Assembly (NCBI GenBank): GCA_947626395.1
Contig: CANQRU010000032.1
Coordinates: forward strand, 1-41,720
DNA: 41,720 nucleotides
Direction of reading: 5' to 3'
From: an uncultured Lachnospiraceae bacterium
GTDB taxonomy: Bacteria; Bacillota; Clostridia; Lachnospirales; Lachnospiraceae
In this document: positions 23,119 to 31,923 of the stretch, in pieces
Layout of the letters: each line of letters starts with the position of its first letter
How positions within the stretch are numbered: position 1 is the stretch's first letter
Program-made: the position numbers and the translations under genes
Notes under the pieces: model-generated
Told to the model about the DNA's origin: nothing
Seen by the model: only the letters and a program-made list of their open reading frames with translations
Databases searched by the model: none

Positions 23119-25974
23119 ATGGGGCAGATTATTGCTTCGACGTATGAGATTATAGAGAAGATAGGAGCCGGTGGAGGCGGCAATGTATATCTCGCGAATC
23201 ATCTTCGATTAGGCAAACGGGTGGTGCTTAAGGCGGATAAAAGGGAAATGACCACGCGTCCTGAACTTCTCCGAAGAGAGGTAGATGTACTTAAGAATCT
23301 GAATCACCCGAATATTCCTGTAGTCTATGATTTTTTTGCTGAGAACGGTATCGTTTATACAGTCATGGATTTCATTGAAGGTGAAAGCCTGGACAAGCCG
23401 CTTAAGCGGGGAGAGAAGTATCCGCAGGCGCAGGTGATTCAATGGGCGATACAGCTTTTGGAGGCGCTGAAATATCTGCATAGCCCTGTTCATGGTACGC
23501 CGCCGAAGGGATATGTACACAGCGACATAAAACCGGCCAACCTTATGCGCAGGCCGAACAACGATATCTGCCTGATCGACTTTAATATCGCGCTCGCGCT
23601 TGGTGAAAAGAATGTGGTCGGCTGCAGCATTGGCTACGCGTCTCCGGAACATTACGGTTTGGATTATTCGTTTGGAGCCGAACAGACACTTCACGGGAAT
23701 ACGGTTCCGATGCCTGGCCCGGACCGGAAAACGGTTCTTATGCCCCGGAATATGGGAAGTACATCCGGAAAACGGACGGTCATACCTGACGTGCGGTCTG
23801 ATATCTACAGCACGGGGGCGACGCTTTATCATCTGCTTAGCGGCAGACGGCCGGAATGGGACGCCAAAACGGTCGTTCCTCTTTCGGATAAGGAATTCAG
23901 CCCGCAGGTTGTAAAAATTATTACGAAAGCCATGAATCCGAATCCGGATCTGCGTTATCAGACGGCAGAGGAAATGCTGAATGATTTCCTGCATCTTCGC
24001 GACCGGGATCCCAGGGTATTGAAGATGAGGAGACAGGCGATCGTGGGAGGAGCGGTGTTCCTGCTGCTGCTGTCGGCGGAACTCGCCTCATCGTTCGTCG
24101 GCCTGAAGCGCATGCAGACTACCGAGAACTGGCTGAAGCTGGCCGAGTACTCCCGCAACGCCCTGGAAACCGGCGATTCTGCGCTGGCGATCGATTACGC
24201 TCTGCAGGCGCTGCCGGAACGGACGGGAAGCATTCTGGAGCCGCCTTATACGGCCCAGGCCCAGAGCGCCCTGACGGACGCCCTGGCGGTCTATGATCTT
24301 TACGACGGCTATAAGACCCAGGGAGCGGTGAATCTGCCGGCGCCGCCTCTCGCGATGGAGATCTCTCCGGATGGCAGGACGGCGGTGTGCATTTACGCTT
24401 ATGAGGCGGCGCTGATCGATACGGAGACGGCGCAGATCCTGAAGACGCTGCCGGTGGCGGAATCCGCGCTCAGCGAGGTTCACTATCTGGATAAGGATAC
24501 GGTCCTGCTGGCGGGAGCGGACGGGATCACAGCTTATGACATCCCGGGCGATCGGATCATATGGACGGGAAATATGGCTACGGCCATCGCGGTATCCGGA
24601 GACGGGAAACGGGCGGCGGCCGTATATCGTGATGAGCAGTCGGCGGCGCTGTATGACACGAAGGATGGCAGACTGCTCAAAACGGTCGATTTCGGCGGGA
24701 GGAGTCAGAGCGTGACAGTGAATGACATTTTCGCCAATCCGCGGGACAATCTTCTGGCGCTGAATGAGGACGGCACTCTTCTGGGGGCCAGCTTTGCGGA
24801 TGGATCCCTGCAGATTTTTGATCTTGAGAATCCGGATGATGACATTATCCTTTTCGATCCGGACTCCGGCTACAGTCATTTTGAAGGAGGCTTCTATCAG
24901 GAGTATTTCGCGTTCGCCGCGACAACGCCGGGGGATTCCATGTTCGGCGTTATCGATACGGAGAACATGGTGCAGACCGGCGGTTTCGAGTCGGACCAGG
25001 CGTTTGGGGTGGAAACGGATGGGAGCGGCATTTATGTGCAGACGCAAAATCTGCTGGTAAAGATCGATCCGGTGACGGGCGGGCAGGAGCCGCTGGTGAC
25101 GACGCCAGATAACATTCTTCGATTTGCCAGAGGAGGCGGGCATACGCTGATCGCGTCGGAGGACAAGTTTATGTTCTATGACAGTTACGCGAATCTGATG
25201 TCCACTCACACGAAGGAGTACGGCGGTGATTTCGTCCGGCTGGCGGAAGGCGTCGCGCTGGTCGGAAGTATGGATTCCCCGCTGGTGCGGGTGATGAAAT
25301 ACATCGACTATCCGGAAGCGGAGGTATTTTCCTATGATTCGTCGTATGTGCACGACGAGGCGCGGCTGAGCGCGGATGGGAAGACGGTGATGCTGTTCGC
25401 CTATGATCAGTTCAGGCTCTGCCGGCTGGACGGCGGGCTGATCGCGGAGGTGGATATCCCGGACGCGGAGCAGGTCTACGACCAGCAGTACCGGCGGGAT
25501 GCGGACGGTTCGCGGCTGGAAGTGATCTATAATGACGGCACGGTGAGAAATTACAGCGCCGCGGACGGCTCCCTGATCAGCGAGGAGAGCGGAGAAGCGC
25601 CGGCGGAGGATCTGTATGAGGAATTCTGCACGGATAACCTGCGGATCACCTCGCCGCTTCACGGGACTCCGGCGGCCTATGACAGGGAGAGCGGACGGCT
25701 GGTGCGGGAACTGGAGAAAGACGCGTATCTGACGTATGTGACGCAGACCGGGGATTACATCGTGACGCAGTATACGACGGCGGACGGCTATTTTTACGGA
25801 CAATTGCTGAACGGGCAGTGCGAGGTGCTGGCGGAGCTTCCGTATCTCTGCGATGTGTATGACGGAACGCTGTATTTTGACTATCCGACCGGTCATGTGC
25901 GGGAATCCCGCATTTATGATATCGGCGAGCTGATCGGGATGGCTCGTGCAAAGAAAGATGAGAGGAAACAGTGA
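23119..25974 (+). CDS. Membrane Ser/Thr protein kinase with large C-terminal propeller-like domain
   Basis: A 951-residue Hanks-type kinase. The cytoplasmic kinase domain (about 9-290) has a Gly loop GAGGGGNVY, Lys38 in VVLK, and a catalytic loop HSDIKPANLM (Asp136, Asn141) with Ser in place of the Arg of HRD. The metal loop reads DFN (154-156) rather than DFG. A roughly 50-residue insert after YASPEHYG carries three TV motifs. One membrane helix (about 305-330) leads to an extracytoplasmic region of about 600 residues with WD40- or PQQ-like repeats (MEISPDGRTAVCIY, IAVSGDGKRAAAVY). The layout is that of a sensor kinase reading an outside signal. It is the last gene of the Tad operon; substrates may include the FHA protein. 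Catalysis is likely retained but is unproven. Confidence 0.88.
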   Translation: MGQIIASTYEIIEKIGAGGGGNVYLANHLRLGKRVVLKADKREMTTRPELLRREVDVLKNLNHPNIPVVYDFFAENGIVYTVMDFIEGESLDKPLKRGEKYPQAQVIQWAIQLLEALKYLHSPVHGTPPKGYVHSDIKPANLMRRPNNDICLIDFNIALALGEKNVVGCSIGYASPEHYGLDYSFGAEQTLHGNTVPMPGPDRKTVLMPRNMGSTSGKRTVIPDVRSDIYSTGATLYHLLSGRRPEWDAKTVVPLSDKEFSPQVVKIITKAMNPNPDLRYQTAEEMLNDFLHLRDRDPRVLKMRRQAIVGGAVFLLLLSAELASSFVGLKRMQTTENWLKLAEYSRNALETGDSALAIDYALQALPERTGSILEPPYTAQAQSALTDALAVYDLYDGYKTQGAVNLPAPPLAMEISPDGRTAVCIYAYEAALIDTETAQILKTLPVAESALSEVHYLDKDTVLLAGADGITAYDIPGDRIIWTGNMATAIAVSGDGKRAAAVYRDEQSAALYDTKDGRLLKTVDFGGRSQSVTVNDIFANPRDNLLALNEDGTLLGASFADGSLQIFDLENPDDDIILFDPDSGYSHFEGGFYQEYFAFAATTPGDSMFGVIDTENMVQTGGFESDQAFGVETDGSGIYVQTQNLLVKIDPVTGGQEPLVTTPDNILRFARGGGHTLIASEDKFMFYDSYANLMSTHTKEYGGDFVRLAEGVALVGSMDSPLVRVMKYIDYPEAEVFSYDSSYVHDEARLSADGKTVMLFAYDQFRLCRLDGGLIAEVDIPDAEQVYDQQYRRDADGSRLEVIYNDGTVRNYSAADGSLISEESGEAPAEDLYEEFCTDNLRITSPLHGTPAAYDRESGRLVRELEKDAYLTYVTQTGDYIVTQYTTADGYFYGQLLNGQCEVLAELPYLCDVYDGTLYFDYPTGHVRESRIYDIGELIGMARAKKDERKQ

Positions 25975-26000
25975 GAATGAGAAACATGAGGAAAGAGGCG

Positions 26001-26019
26001 GATATGCGGATATCTTTTT
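26001..26019 (+). terminator. Weak terminator at the end of the Tad operon
   Basis: Short hairpin GATAT (26001-26005) with ATATC (26010-26014), followed by five T (26015-26019). Only five base pairs, so read-through into the next gene is possible. Confidence 0.3.
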
Positions 26020-26026
26020 AATAATT

Positions 26027-26071
26027 CTGATAGAATTAATACTTGCCTATAAGAATTTACAGAGGTATAAT
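26027..26071 (+). promoter_or_regulatory. Promoter of the secreted repeat protein with tandem operator pair 4
   Basis: Promoter TTGCCT (26043-26048), 17-bp spacer, TATAAT (26066-26071). Repeats CTGATAGAATT (26027-26037) and CTATAAGAATT (26047-26057) start 20 bp apart with the same placement on the -35 as at the macro and Tad promoters. Confidence 0.75.
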
Positions 26072-26122
26072 AATCCCTGGGTGAGTTATTGAACCCAATT
26101 AACATATCAGGAGGAAAGAAAA

Positions 26123-29100
26123 ATGAGGAGTGTAAGAAGAAAACTGTCGCTGCTGTTAGCGCTGGCGATGGTGATGGCTTCCTGCCTGAACCCGGGAATG
26201 ACGTCCCGGGCAGAGGAAGGGGGCGGACTGCCCGGTCTTAACATCGGCCCGCCTATCGTGGACCTTACCGGCCTGCCGGACGGCGGCACGGAAACCTACG
26301 AGCCGGAAGTTAAGAATGAGGCGCAGGACGAGATCGGCAATGTGCCGGAAGCGACCGGGTCGAACGCGGAGGATGATTTCTATCAGTCGCAGATTCCGTC
26401 GGTGATGTCGCTGCTGCCGCTGCGCCGTGTGAGTGCGACGTTAGGTCTGAACGGTTATTCGGCGGAGATGCTGAAGGCGGTTCCGCTGGAGACGGTTTTG
26501 AAACTGATGCGCAATGAAGATGGCGAACCGATCGACTTTACCGATGCTACGATCGTGTGGGCGTATTTCAAGGATAAGGACGGCAACCGTCTGCATGATG
26601 AGCTGCATGTCCGGGATCAGAAAGCGACCATAGACATGTCCAGAGCGGCGGATATGTATGAGTACGACGATTCTTTCGAGATGGAACTGATCGTCGGCAC
26701 CGGGAAGCAGCTGGATCAAACGGCTATTCGATATATCGTTACTGTGTATATCTCGGAAGAGCTGAAAGACGAAATTGATTTTTATTTATGGGATGCAGAT
26801 GGGAACGGGATTGATGACAGTAATGGACTTTTGCGCGTTGCATACGCAAACTCCACCATTCTGGCGGCGCAGGGAATTCCTGTTACGGCGGTGATCATGC
26901 AGACGAAGCAGAAAGCCGGCGAATACTATCTGCAGGTAGATTCAGATTTGGAATATCAGCTTACTCGTTATGAAGAGCAGTATCGTGATATGAGCGTCAA
27001 CGTATACCTGATGAAGGATTTTCTCAAAAACTATTCGAATGGTAAGGTGGGATCATTAGCCGATACAGCGAATATAAGCGATCAGATTTTCGCGGCCGGC
27101 TATAAGAGCAAGCTTGCCATGGCTGATACCGCGGAAGCAGCGCTTGATTCCGATAACCTTTTCTGTATTGCCTATACGGATAATGCGACAGGCGAGGTTC
27201 TTGCCTATCAGGGTCTTTATGTTGTCGTTCAGTCTGTGGATGAGATGGCGAAGCTGCAGGTTCTGAAGCCTGCGGGCGGGAAAATGGAAGAAGCTGCGGT
27301 ATATGATACCTATGACTGTTCATACAGCGGCATGTACAGAATAGAATGGTATATAGAGGGCGGCTCGGATTCCAACGGTATCCGCATGGAAACAGATTAT
27401 AATGACAACATATATGGCTATATGTATGATTATTATTATCTGAATTCTGATACATATCCGCAGGGTGGCAGCTATCTTACGCTGAACGAAGGGGCGAAAG
27501 TGGATAAGGTCGTGAGCGGACGGTACGACACGCCGGAGGAAGCGGCCGCCGCGGGGGCGAAAGATATCACGGCGCAGATACTGGCGGCCGACAAGACGAA
27601 GGTTCCTTACGGATATAATAATGGGGACACCCGGATGGATTATACGGTATTCTATGCGAATGGCGTAGCCGCTAAATATCGGGCATATATTCAGTCGGAT
27701 GTGCTCTCGGAGAGTATTGGTGTTAGTGTATCGAAAGACAGCGGGAGTTGTTCCTCGGGCAGCGCTCTTAGGCTGAATTCCAATATTCTTGAAGCGCAGG
27801 GAATCCCGGTCAAAGCTGTCACTTATTATGATTCTTATCATGAACAGGGAGACACTTACAGGATCAAATTGAGATCCCGGATTGCATCCGAGGAGAGCCG
27901 GCATAAGGTAAATGTGGACGTTTACCCGATGAAGGAATTCCTGAAGCACTATAAGGACGGCGTTGTGGATGGGCTTGATCCGAACGCAGCTCTGACGAAG
28001 GATATTCTGTATCAGACGTATCCTTCGGACGCGGTTGGTTACACCGGGACATTTGATATCCCTGCGAACGGCACGGATATTACGGCCGCCGATAATTTGC
28101 TGTGCTTTGTTTACACGGATCCGGAGAGCGGAAAAGTGATCGGATATATAGGCTATTTATTCATGATGGCCGGGAACCATGATATTCCTGTCGCCAATCT
28201 GTATGAAAGTACCGACGGCAAAATGTCGAAGGCATCGCGGCTTCGGAGCGAATCCTATTCAGGTATGAGCAGCGGATGGAGCCTGAATTTCCGGTCAGAG
28301 GCAAATGGAGTTTACAGCAATACCAGCAGACCTGCTGAGCTAGAGCGGGAACATCGCCTGAATGTCGATCACCATACGGATTCGGAGTATTATTTCGGAT
28401 TCGACGCCGGCCAGGGAATTTCTAAAGTTGTGCTGGGACAGTATAACAGTCTGGAGGAAGCGCAGGGGGCGAAGGATATCACATCGCAGATCGTGATCTC
28501 GGATCCGACGGCGTCTTCCTTTGGCTATAAGGCGAACTTCTCCCTGGAGGAGAATCAGAAGTTTACGGTCTTTACGACGTATGGTTCCGTATTCTGGTAT
28601 ACGCTTGAGGTCCTTGACGGCGGGACTTCGGTCAGCGATTTTACGGAGATGCCTCTGGTCAATGAAGTGGACCGTTGGTTCCGGGTGACTGGTGCTGCTA
28701 ATACGAATGGCAGTGCTTATGTGGTGCAGAATGATCGCTACCGTACGCTGGATACTCTTTACGGTTATGGATACCAGACGGTATTCCTTTTGGATCCGGA
28801 CGCCGATCTGGCGCATATTAAGCCGACGTTTGAGACCAGTTCGGAGAATGTACGTGTCCGCCGGTCCGATCAGGCGACAGACGTAAACCTGCAGTCAGGA
28901 GAGTTTGAAGACGATTTCTCGGATGGACCGGTTCAGTATACGATTATAGTCAATGATGTGACGCAGCAGAGAAACTACCGGGTTGCTTTTGTCAAGAAAG
29001 TTACCGGGAAATCCCAACTCTATGTAAATCATCCGGATCAGGAACCGGATGTAGAAGGCAACACAAGGGAGCTGTTCCTTACGGAGTACTTCGAGAACAG

Positions 29101-30748
29101 GCATGATATTCTGATCGCGAATATTGGCGATCAGCCTCTGACTGGTCTGAAGGTAGAACTGAAAGACGCGGAACATGTGAAACTGGACGATTACTGGACA
29201 GTGGGCGGTGACGGAAACAGTACGCTGCAGGGATTTACAAAAACATATAATTCGGATTATAATGATGATTATGGTGAACTGCCGAATCTGGCGAAGATCC
29301 GTCTGGTTCCCGACGGCGAGGGAGATATTAAGGGAACGCTGACGATCTCCGCGGACGGTTCCGATCCGGTGGTCATCAAGCTGACCGGTATCGCTGCGAA
29401 TCCGAAGATCATGACCGCGTCCATGAGCAACGCGGTAAAATACGTTCCTTATTCCCAGGTCATTACGACCACCAATATGTATGACTGGAATAAGGTCTCC
29501 TTCAGCATCGTGGACGGTGAACTGCCGGAAGGCGTGACGCTTGGAGCAAAATCCGGTGAAATCTACGGCGTTCCGAAGGAGAGCGGAGAATTTACATTTA
29601 CCGTCAGGGCGGAATTCAGCAGTGATTATTTCCTGCCGTCCGAAAAAGAATTTACGCTGACTGTGGCGGATAACACGAACTCGAACGTCTATATGGCGTC
29701 AGACAGCGGCTATACCCTGAAGGATGCGATCGGTGTGGACGCAGGCGGATATGACTTCGTGCTGTCAGAGATATCGGATCAGCTGTTTACGTCCGAAGGC
29801 GTGTATCCCAATTTCGATCACAAGGTATTCCTGAACGGCGAGCTGCTTGTGGAGGATGTTGATTATACGTCGGAGAGCGGCAGCACGAGGATCACGATCA
29901 AGAGTCAGACGTTCCGGAACAAGGCGAAGAGAGACGGAACGGCCAATACCATCGCGGCTGAGTTCCGTGTGAACAGCGGCAGTATCGGAGGCGGTTCCGG
30001 AAGCGAAACAGAAGGCGGCACAGGAAGCGGTACCGGAAGCAGCAGCGGAAGCGGGATCGGCGATGTCGGAGCGACAGAGGCTGTGAAGGAGATGAAACGT
30101 ACCGCGCAGAACTTCAGGATACCTGCCGGTACTTCCAGCAGTTCCGATTCTTCCTCCGAACCCACAGTGGTTCCGGACAGCAAATGGACGCAGGATGAGC
30201 ACGGCTGGCGTCATCAGCTTGACGACGGTTCCTGGGCGACCAGCAGCTGGCAGAAGCTGACCTATAACGGCGTCACCAGCTGGTACTATTTCGGCGCGGA
30301 CGGTTACATGATGACCGGATGGTTCACGGATACGGACGGGCGGAGATATTATCTGAATCCGGTATCTGACGGCACGCAGGGCGCGATGGCTGTAGGCTGG
30401 CGCTTCATCGACGGCGAGTGGTATTATTTCAATACCGCGGACGAAGGCACGGAAGGCTCGCTTACGGACAGCGGCTGGCGTTATCTGGAGTATAACGGCG
30501 TCAAAGACTGGTACTATTTCGACAACCGTCAGATCATGGCCAGCGGCTGGATCACGGCCGATGGCCGCAGGTACTACCTGAATCCGGTATCCGATGGCTT
30601 CAAGGGCCGGATGCTGACCGGATGGCAGCAGGTCGACGGACGCTGGTACTACTTCGATGAGCAGGCCGGCGGACCGCAGGGGGCCATGGTGACCGACAGG
30701 ACGATCGGCGAGTACTATGTAGGCCGCGACGGCGTCTGGGTGCGGTAA
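26123..30748 (+). CDS. Large secreted surface protein with cell-wall-binding repeats
   Basis: A 1541-residue exported protein. The signal peptide (about 1-30) has a cut site near SRA-EE. Two related blocks of roughly 300 residues follow (about 242-545 and 550-835), each starting with an ILxAQGIPV motif, then YPMKEFLKHY-like, LFCIAYTD-like and GAKDITxQI-like segments. Around 1092-1180 is a putative Ig-like domain (VDGELPEGVTLGAKSGEIYG), then a beta domain at 1190-1290, a Gly/Ser-rich linker, and at 1352-1541 aromatic wall-binding repeats such as WYYFGADGYMMTGWF and RRYYLNPVSDG. There is no LPXTG signal, so anchoring should be non-covalent. The promoter shares the paired repeats of the Tad operon. 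An adhesin or pilus-associated role is inferred; no enzyme motif is seen. Confidence 0.85.
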   Translation: MRSVRRKLSLLLALAMVMASCLNPGMTSRAEEGGGLPGLNIGPPIVDLTGLPDGGTETYEPEVKNEAQDEIGNVPEATGSNAEDDFYQSQIPSVMSLLPLRRVSATLGLNGYSAEMLKAVPLETVLKLMRNEDGEPIDFTDATIVWAYFKDKDGNRLHDELHVRDQKATIDMSRAADMYEYDDSFEMELIVGTGKQLDQTAIRYIVTVYISEELKDEIDFYLWDADGNGIDDSNGLLRVAYANSTILAAQGIPVTAVIMQTKQKAGEYYLQVDSDLEYQLTRYEEQYRDMSVNVYLMKDFLKNYSNGKVGSLADTANISDQIFAAGYKSKLAMADTAEAALDSDNLFCIAYTDNATGEVLAYQGLYVVVQSVDEMAKLQVLKPAGGKMEEAAVYDTYDCSYSGMYRIEWYIEGGSDSNGIRMETDYNDNIYGYMYDYYYLNSDTYPQGGSYLTLNEGAKVDKVVSGRYDTPEEAAAAGAKDITAQILAADKTKVPYGYNNGDTRMDYTVFYANGVAAKYRAYIQSDVLSESIGVSVSKDSGSCSSGSALRLNSNILEAQGIPVKAVTYYDSYHEQGDTYRIKLRSRIASEESRHKVNVDVYPMKEFLKHYKDGVVDGLDPNAALTKDILYQTYPSDAVGYTGTFDIPANGTDITAADNLLCFVYTDPESGKVIGYIGYLFMMAGNHDIPVANLYESTDGKMSKASRLRSESYSGMSSGWSLNFRSEANGVYSNTSRPAELEREHRLNVDHHTDSEYYFGFDAGQGISKVVLGQYNSLEEAQGAKDITSQIVISDPTASSFGYKANFSLEENQKFTVFTTYGSVFWYTLEVLDGGTSVSDFTEMPLVNEVDRWFRVTGAANTNGSAYVVQNDRYRTLDTLYGYGYQTVFLLDPDADLAHIKPTFETSSENVRVRRSDQATDVNLQSGEFEDDFSDGPVQYTIIVNDVTQQRNYRVAFVKKVTGKSQLYVNHPDQEPDVEGNTRELFLTEYFENRHDILIANIGDQPLTGLKVELKDAEHVKLDDYWTVGGDGNSTLQGFTKTYNSDYNDDYGELPNLAKIRLVPDGEGDIKGTLTISADGSDPVVIKLTGIAANPKIMTASMSNAVKYVPYSQVITTTNMYDWNKVSFSIVDGELPEGVTLGAKSGEIYGVPKESGEFTFTVRAEFSSDYFLPSEKEFTLTVADNTNSNVYMASDSGYTLKDAIGVDAGGYDFVLSEISDQLFTSEGVYPNFDHKVFLNGELLVEDVDYTSESGSTRITIKSQTFRNKAKRDGTANTIAAEFRVNSGSIGGGSGSETEGGTGSGTGSSSGSGIGDVGATEAVKEMKRTAQNFRIPAGTSSSSDSSSEPTVVPDSKWTQDEHGWRHQLDDGSWATSSWQKLTYNGVTSWYYFGADGYMMTGWFTDTDGRRYYLNPVSDGTQGAMAVGWRFIDGEWYYFNTADEGTEGSLTDSGWRYLEYNGVKDWYYFDNRQIMASGWITADGRRYYLNPVSDGFKGRMLTGWQQVDGRWYYFDEQAGGPQGAMVTDRTIGEYYVGRDGVWVR

Positions 30749-30811
30749 AGATTTCGGGCAGGCTGCTGCGGTCCGGGTGCGGTAAGGATTTCGCGCAGAA
30801 CGCGGCGGTCT
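30738..30811 (+). repeat. Imperfect 37-bp tandem duplication across the stop codon
   Basis: GGGTGCGGTAAAGATTTCGG... at 30738-30774 is repeated at 30775-30811 with several mismatches. It copies the last codons and stop of the surface-protein gene into the downstream spacer. Confidence 0.6.
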
Positions 30812-30833
30812 GGAAACTGTAAGATGAAATACA

Positions 30834-30877
30834 GGGGTATCCTTTGGATCTGACGGTCCGGAGGGTACCCCGTGTTT
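30834..30877 (+). terminator. Terminator of the secreted surface-protein gene
   Basis: GGGGTA (30834-30839) pairs with TACCCC (30866-30871), and the inner CCTTTGGA pairs with TCCGGAGG using wobbles; GTGTTTTA follows. Confidence 0.55.
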
Positions 30878-30930
30878 TATGCCCCGGATCCCCTTCCCGG
30901 GCAATTCTGTATTTATCTACGTGGAAATCG

Positions 30931-30959
30931 TTGACATTTTCTGCGGTATTCATTATAAT
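30931..30959 (+). promoter_or_regulatory. Consensus promoter of the DegV gene
   Basis: TTGACA (30931-30936), 17-bp spacer, TATAAT (30954-30959): a full match to the sigma-A consensus, about 52 bp before the start codon. No operator pair is present. Confidence 0.85.
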
Positions 30960-31010
30960 TGGATGTAGTAAAAAATACTATGTCTGATAGTTATGAATGC
31001 GGAGGGGGAT

Positions 31011-31850
31011 ATGAGTTATAAAATTATTGGCGACAGCTGCATGGATATAACGGCGGAGATGAGGAAGGATCCGCATTTTCAGATCATTCCGCTGACGCTG
31101 CAGGTAGACGATGTGCATGTGATTGACGACGAGACGTTCGACCAGCAGGCGTTTCTGAAACTTGTGCGGGAGAGTCCCAACTGCCCGAAGACGGCGTGCC
31201 CGTCTCCGGAGACGTTCAAGCAGGCCTATATGTGCCCGGAGGAGAACGTCTATGTGGTCACGCTGTCCAGCCCTTTGAGCGGCTCCTATAACAGCGCGCT
31301 GGTGGGCAGGAAGATGTACGAGGAGGAGTTCGGCCCGAAGAATATCGCGGTCATCGATTCCTGGTCGGCGTCGCCTGGAGAGATGCGGCTGGCAATGATG
31401 ATCCAGGAGTACAGCGAGGCCGGCATGGCGTTCGGGGAGATCGTGGAGAAGATCGAGGCGTTCAAGGCGGATAAGATGCGCACGTATTTCGTGCTGGAGA
31501 GCCTGGAGGCGCTGAAGAAGAACGGCAGGCTGACGGGGCTTTCGGCGTTTATTGCCACGGCGCTTAATATCAAGCCGGTCATGAGCGCCGAGAAGGGCGT
31601 GATCATCAAGCTGGATCAGGCCCGCGGGATCAATAAGGCGCTGGTGAAGATGTGCGCCGCCGCGGTCAGCCGGGCGGATAAGCCGGAGGAGCGGATCCCG
31701 GTGATCGCCCACTGCAATAACCGCGAGCGCGCCGAGTTCGTGCGAAAGGAGCTTCTGAAGCTGGTTAATTTTAAGGAGGTACTGATCACGGAGACGGCCG
31801 GCGTGGCTACGGTTTACGCCAGCGACGGCGGTATCATTCTGGCGATCTGA
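31011..31850 (+). CDS. DegV-family fatty-acid-binding protein
   Basis: DegV/FakB proteins bind a fatty acid, in known cases presenting it to the FakA kinase for phosphorylation. The 279-residue product has IIGDSCMDIT at the N-terminus, TACPSPETFKQAY, the VVTLSSPLSGSYNSAL loop, DSWSASPGEMRLA and the LKKNGRLTG motif. The start ATG 31011 lies three bases after GGAGGGGG. It stands alone with its own consensus promoter and a strong terminator. No FakA-like kinase is in the window, so its partner must be elsewhere. Confidence 0.9.
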   Translation: MSYKIIGDSCMDITAEMRKDPHFQIIPLTLQVDDVHVIDDETFDQQAFLKLVRESPNCPKTACPSPETFKQAYMCPEENVYVVTLSSPLSGSYNSALVGRKMYEEEFGPKNIAVIDSWSASPGEMRLAMMIQEYSEAGMAFGEIVEKIEAFKADKMRTYFVLESLEALKKNGRLTGLSAFIATALNIKPVMSAEKGVIIKLDQARGINKALVKMCAAAVSRADKPEERIPVIAHCNNRERAEFVRKELLKLVNFKEVLITETAGVATVYASDGGIILAI

Positions 31851-31871
31851 CAGCGGATATTTCCGACAATT

Positions 31872-31913
31872 GGGCGCTTTTCGGCAGATTACGGCCGAAG
31901 GCGCTCTTTTTTT
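31872..31913 (+). terminator. Terminator of the DegV gene
   Basis: Stem GGGCGCTTTTCGGC (31872-31885) with GCCGAAGGCGCTC (31894-31906, with wobbles), followed by seven T (31907-31913). Confidence 0.85.
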
Positions 31914-31923
31914 AAGAAATTGT

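Noticed and set aside
24088-25896. A long open frame of about 600 codons antisense to the kinase gene
   Set aside because: It mirrors the high-GC codon pattern of the plus-strand gene, is Arg/His/Ile-rich with no domain, and lacks a good ribosome site.
26146-26200. Lipobox-like MASC in the signal peptide of the surface protein
   Set aside because: Met at -3 is not a good lipobox residue, and a signal peptidase I site (SRA-EE) lies just after; a cleaved secreted protein is more likely.
26123-30748. Surface protein as a substrate of the class B sortase
   Set aside because: The C-terminus ends in wall-binding repeats and WVR, with no sorting motif, hydrophobic helix or basic tail.
29765-30904. 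Long minus-strand open frame over the 3' end of the surface-protein gene
   Set aside because: The plus-strand product has clear wall-binding repeats; the antisense frame is a composition shadow.
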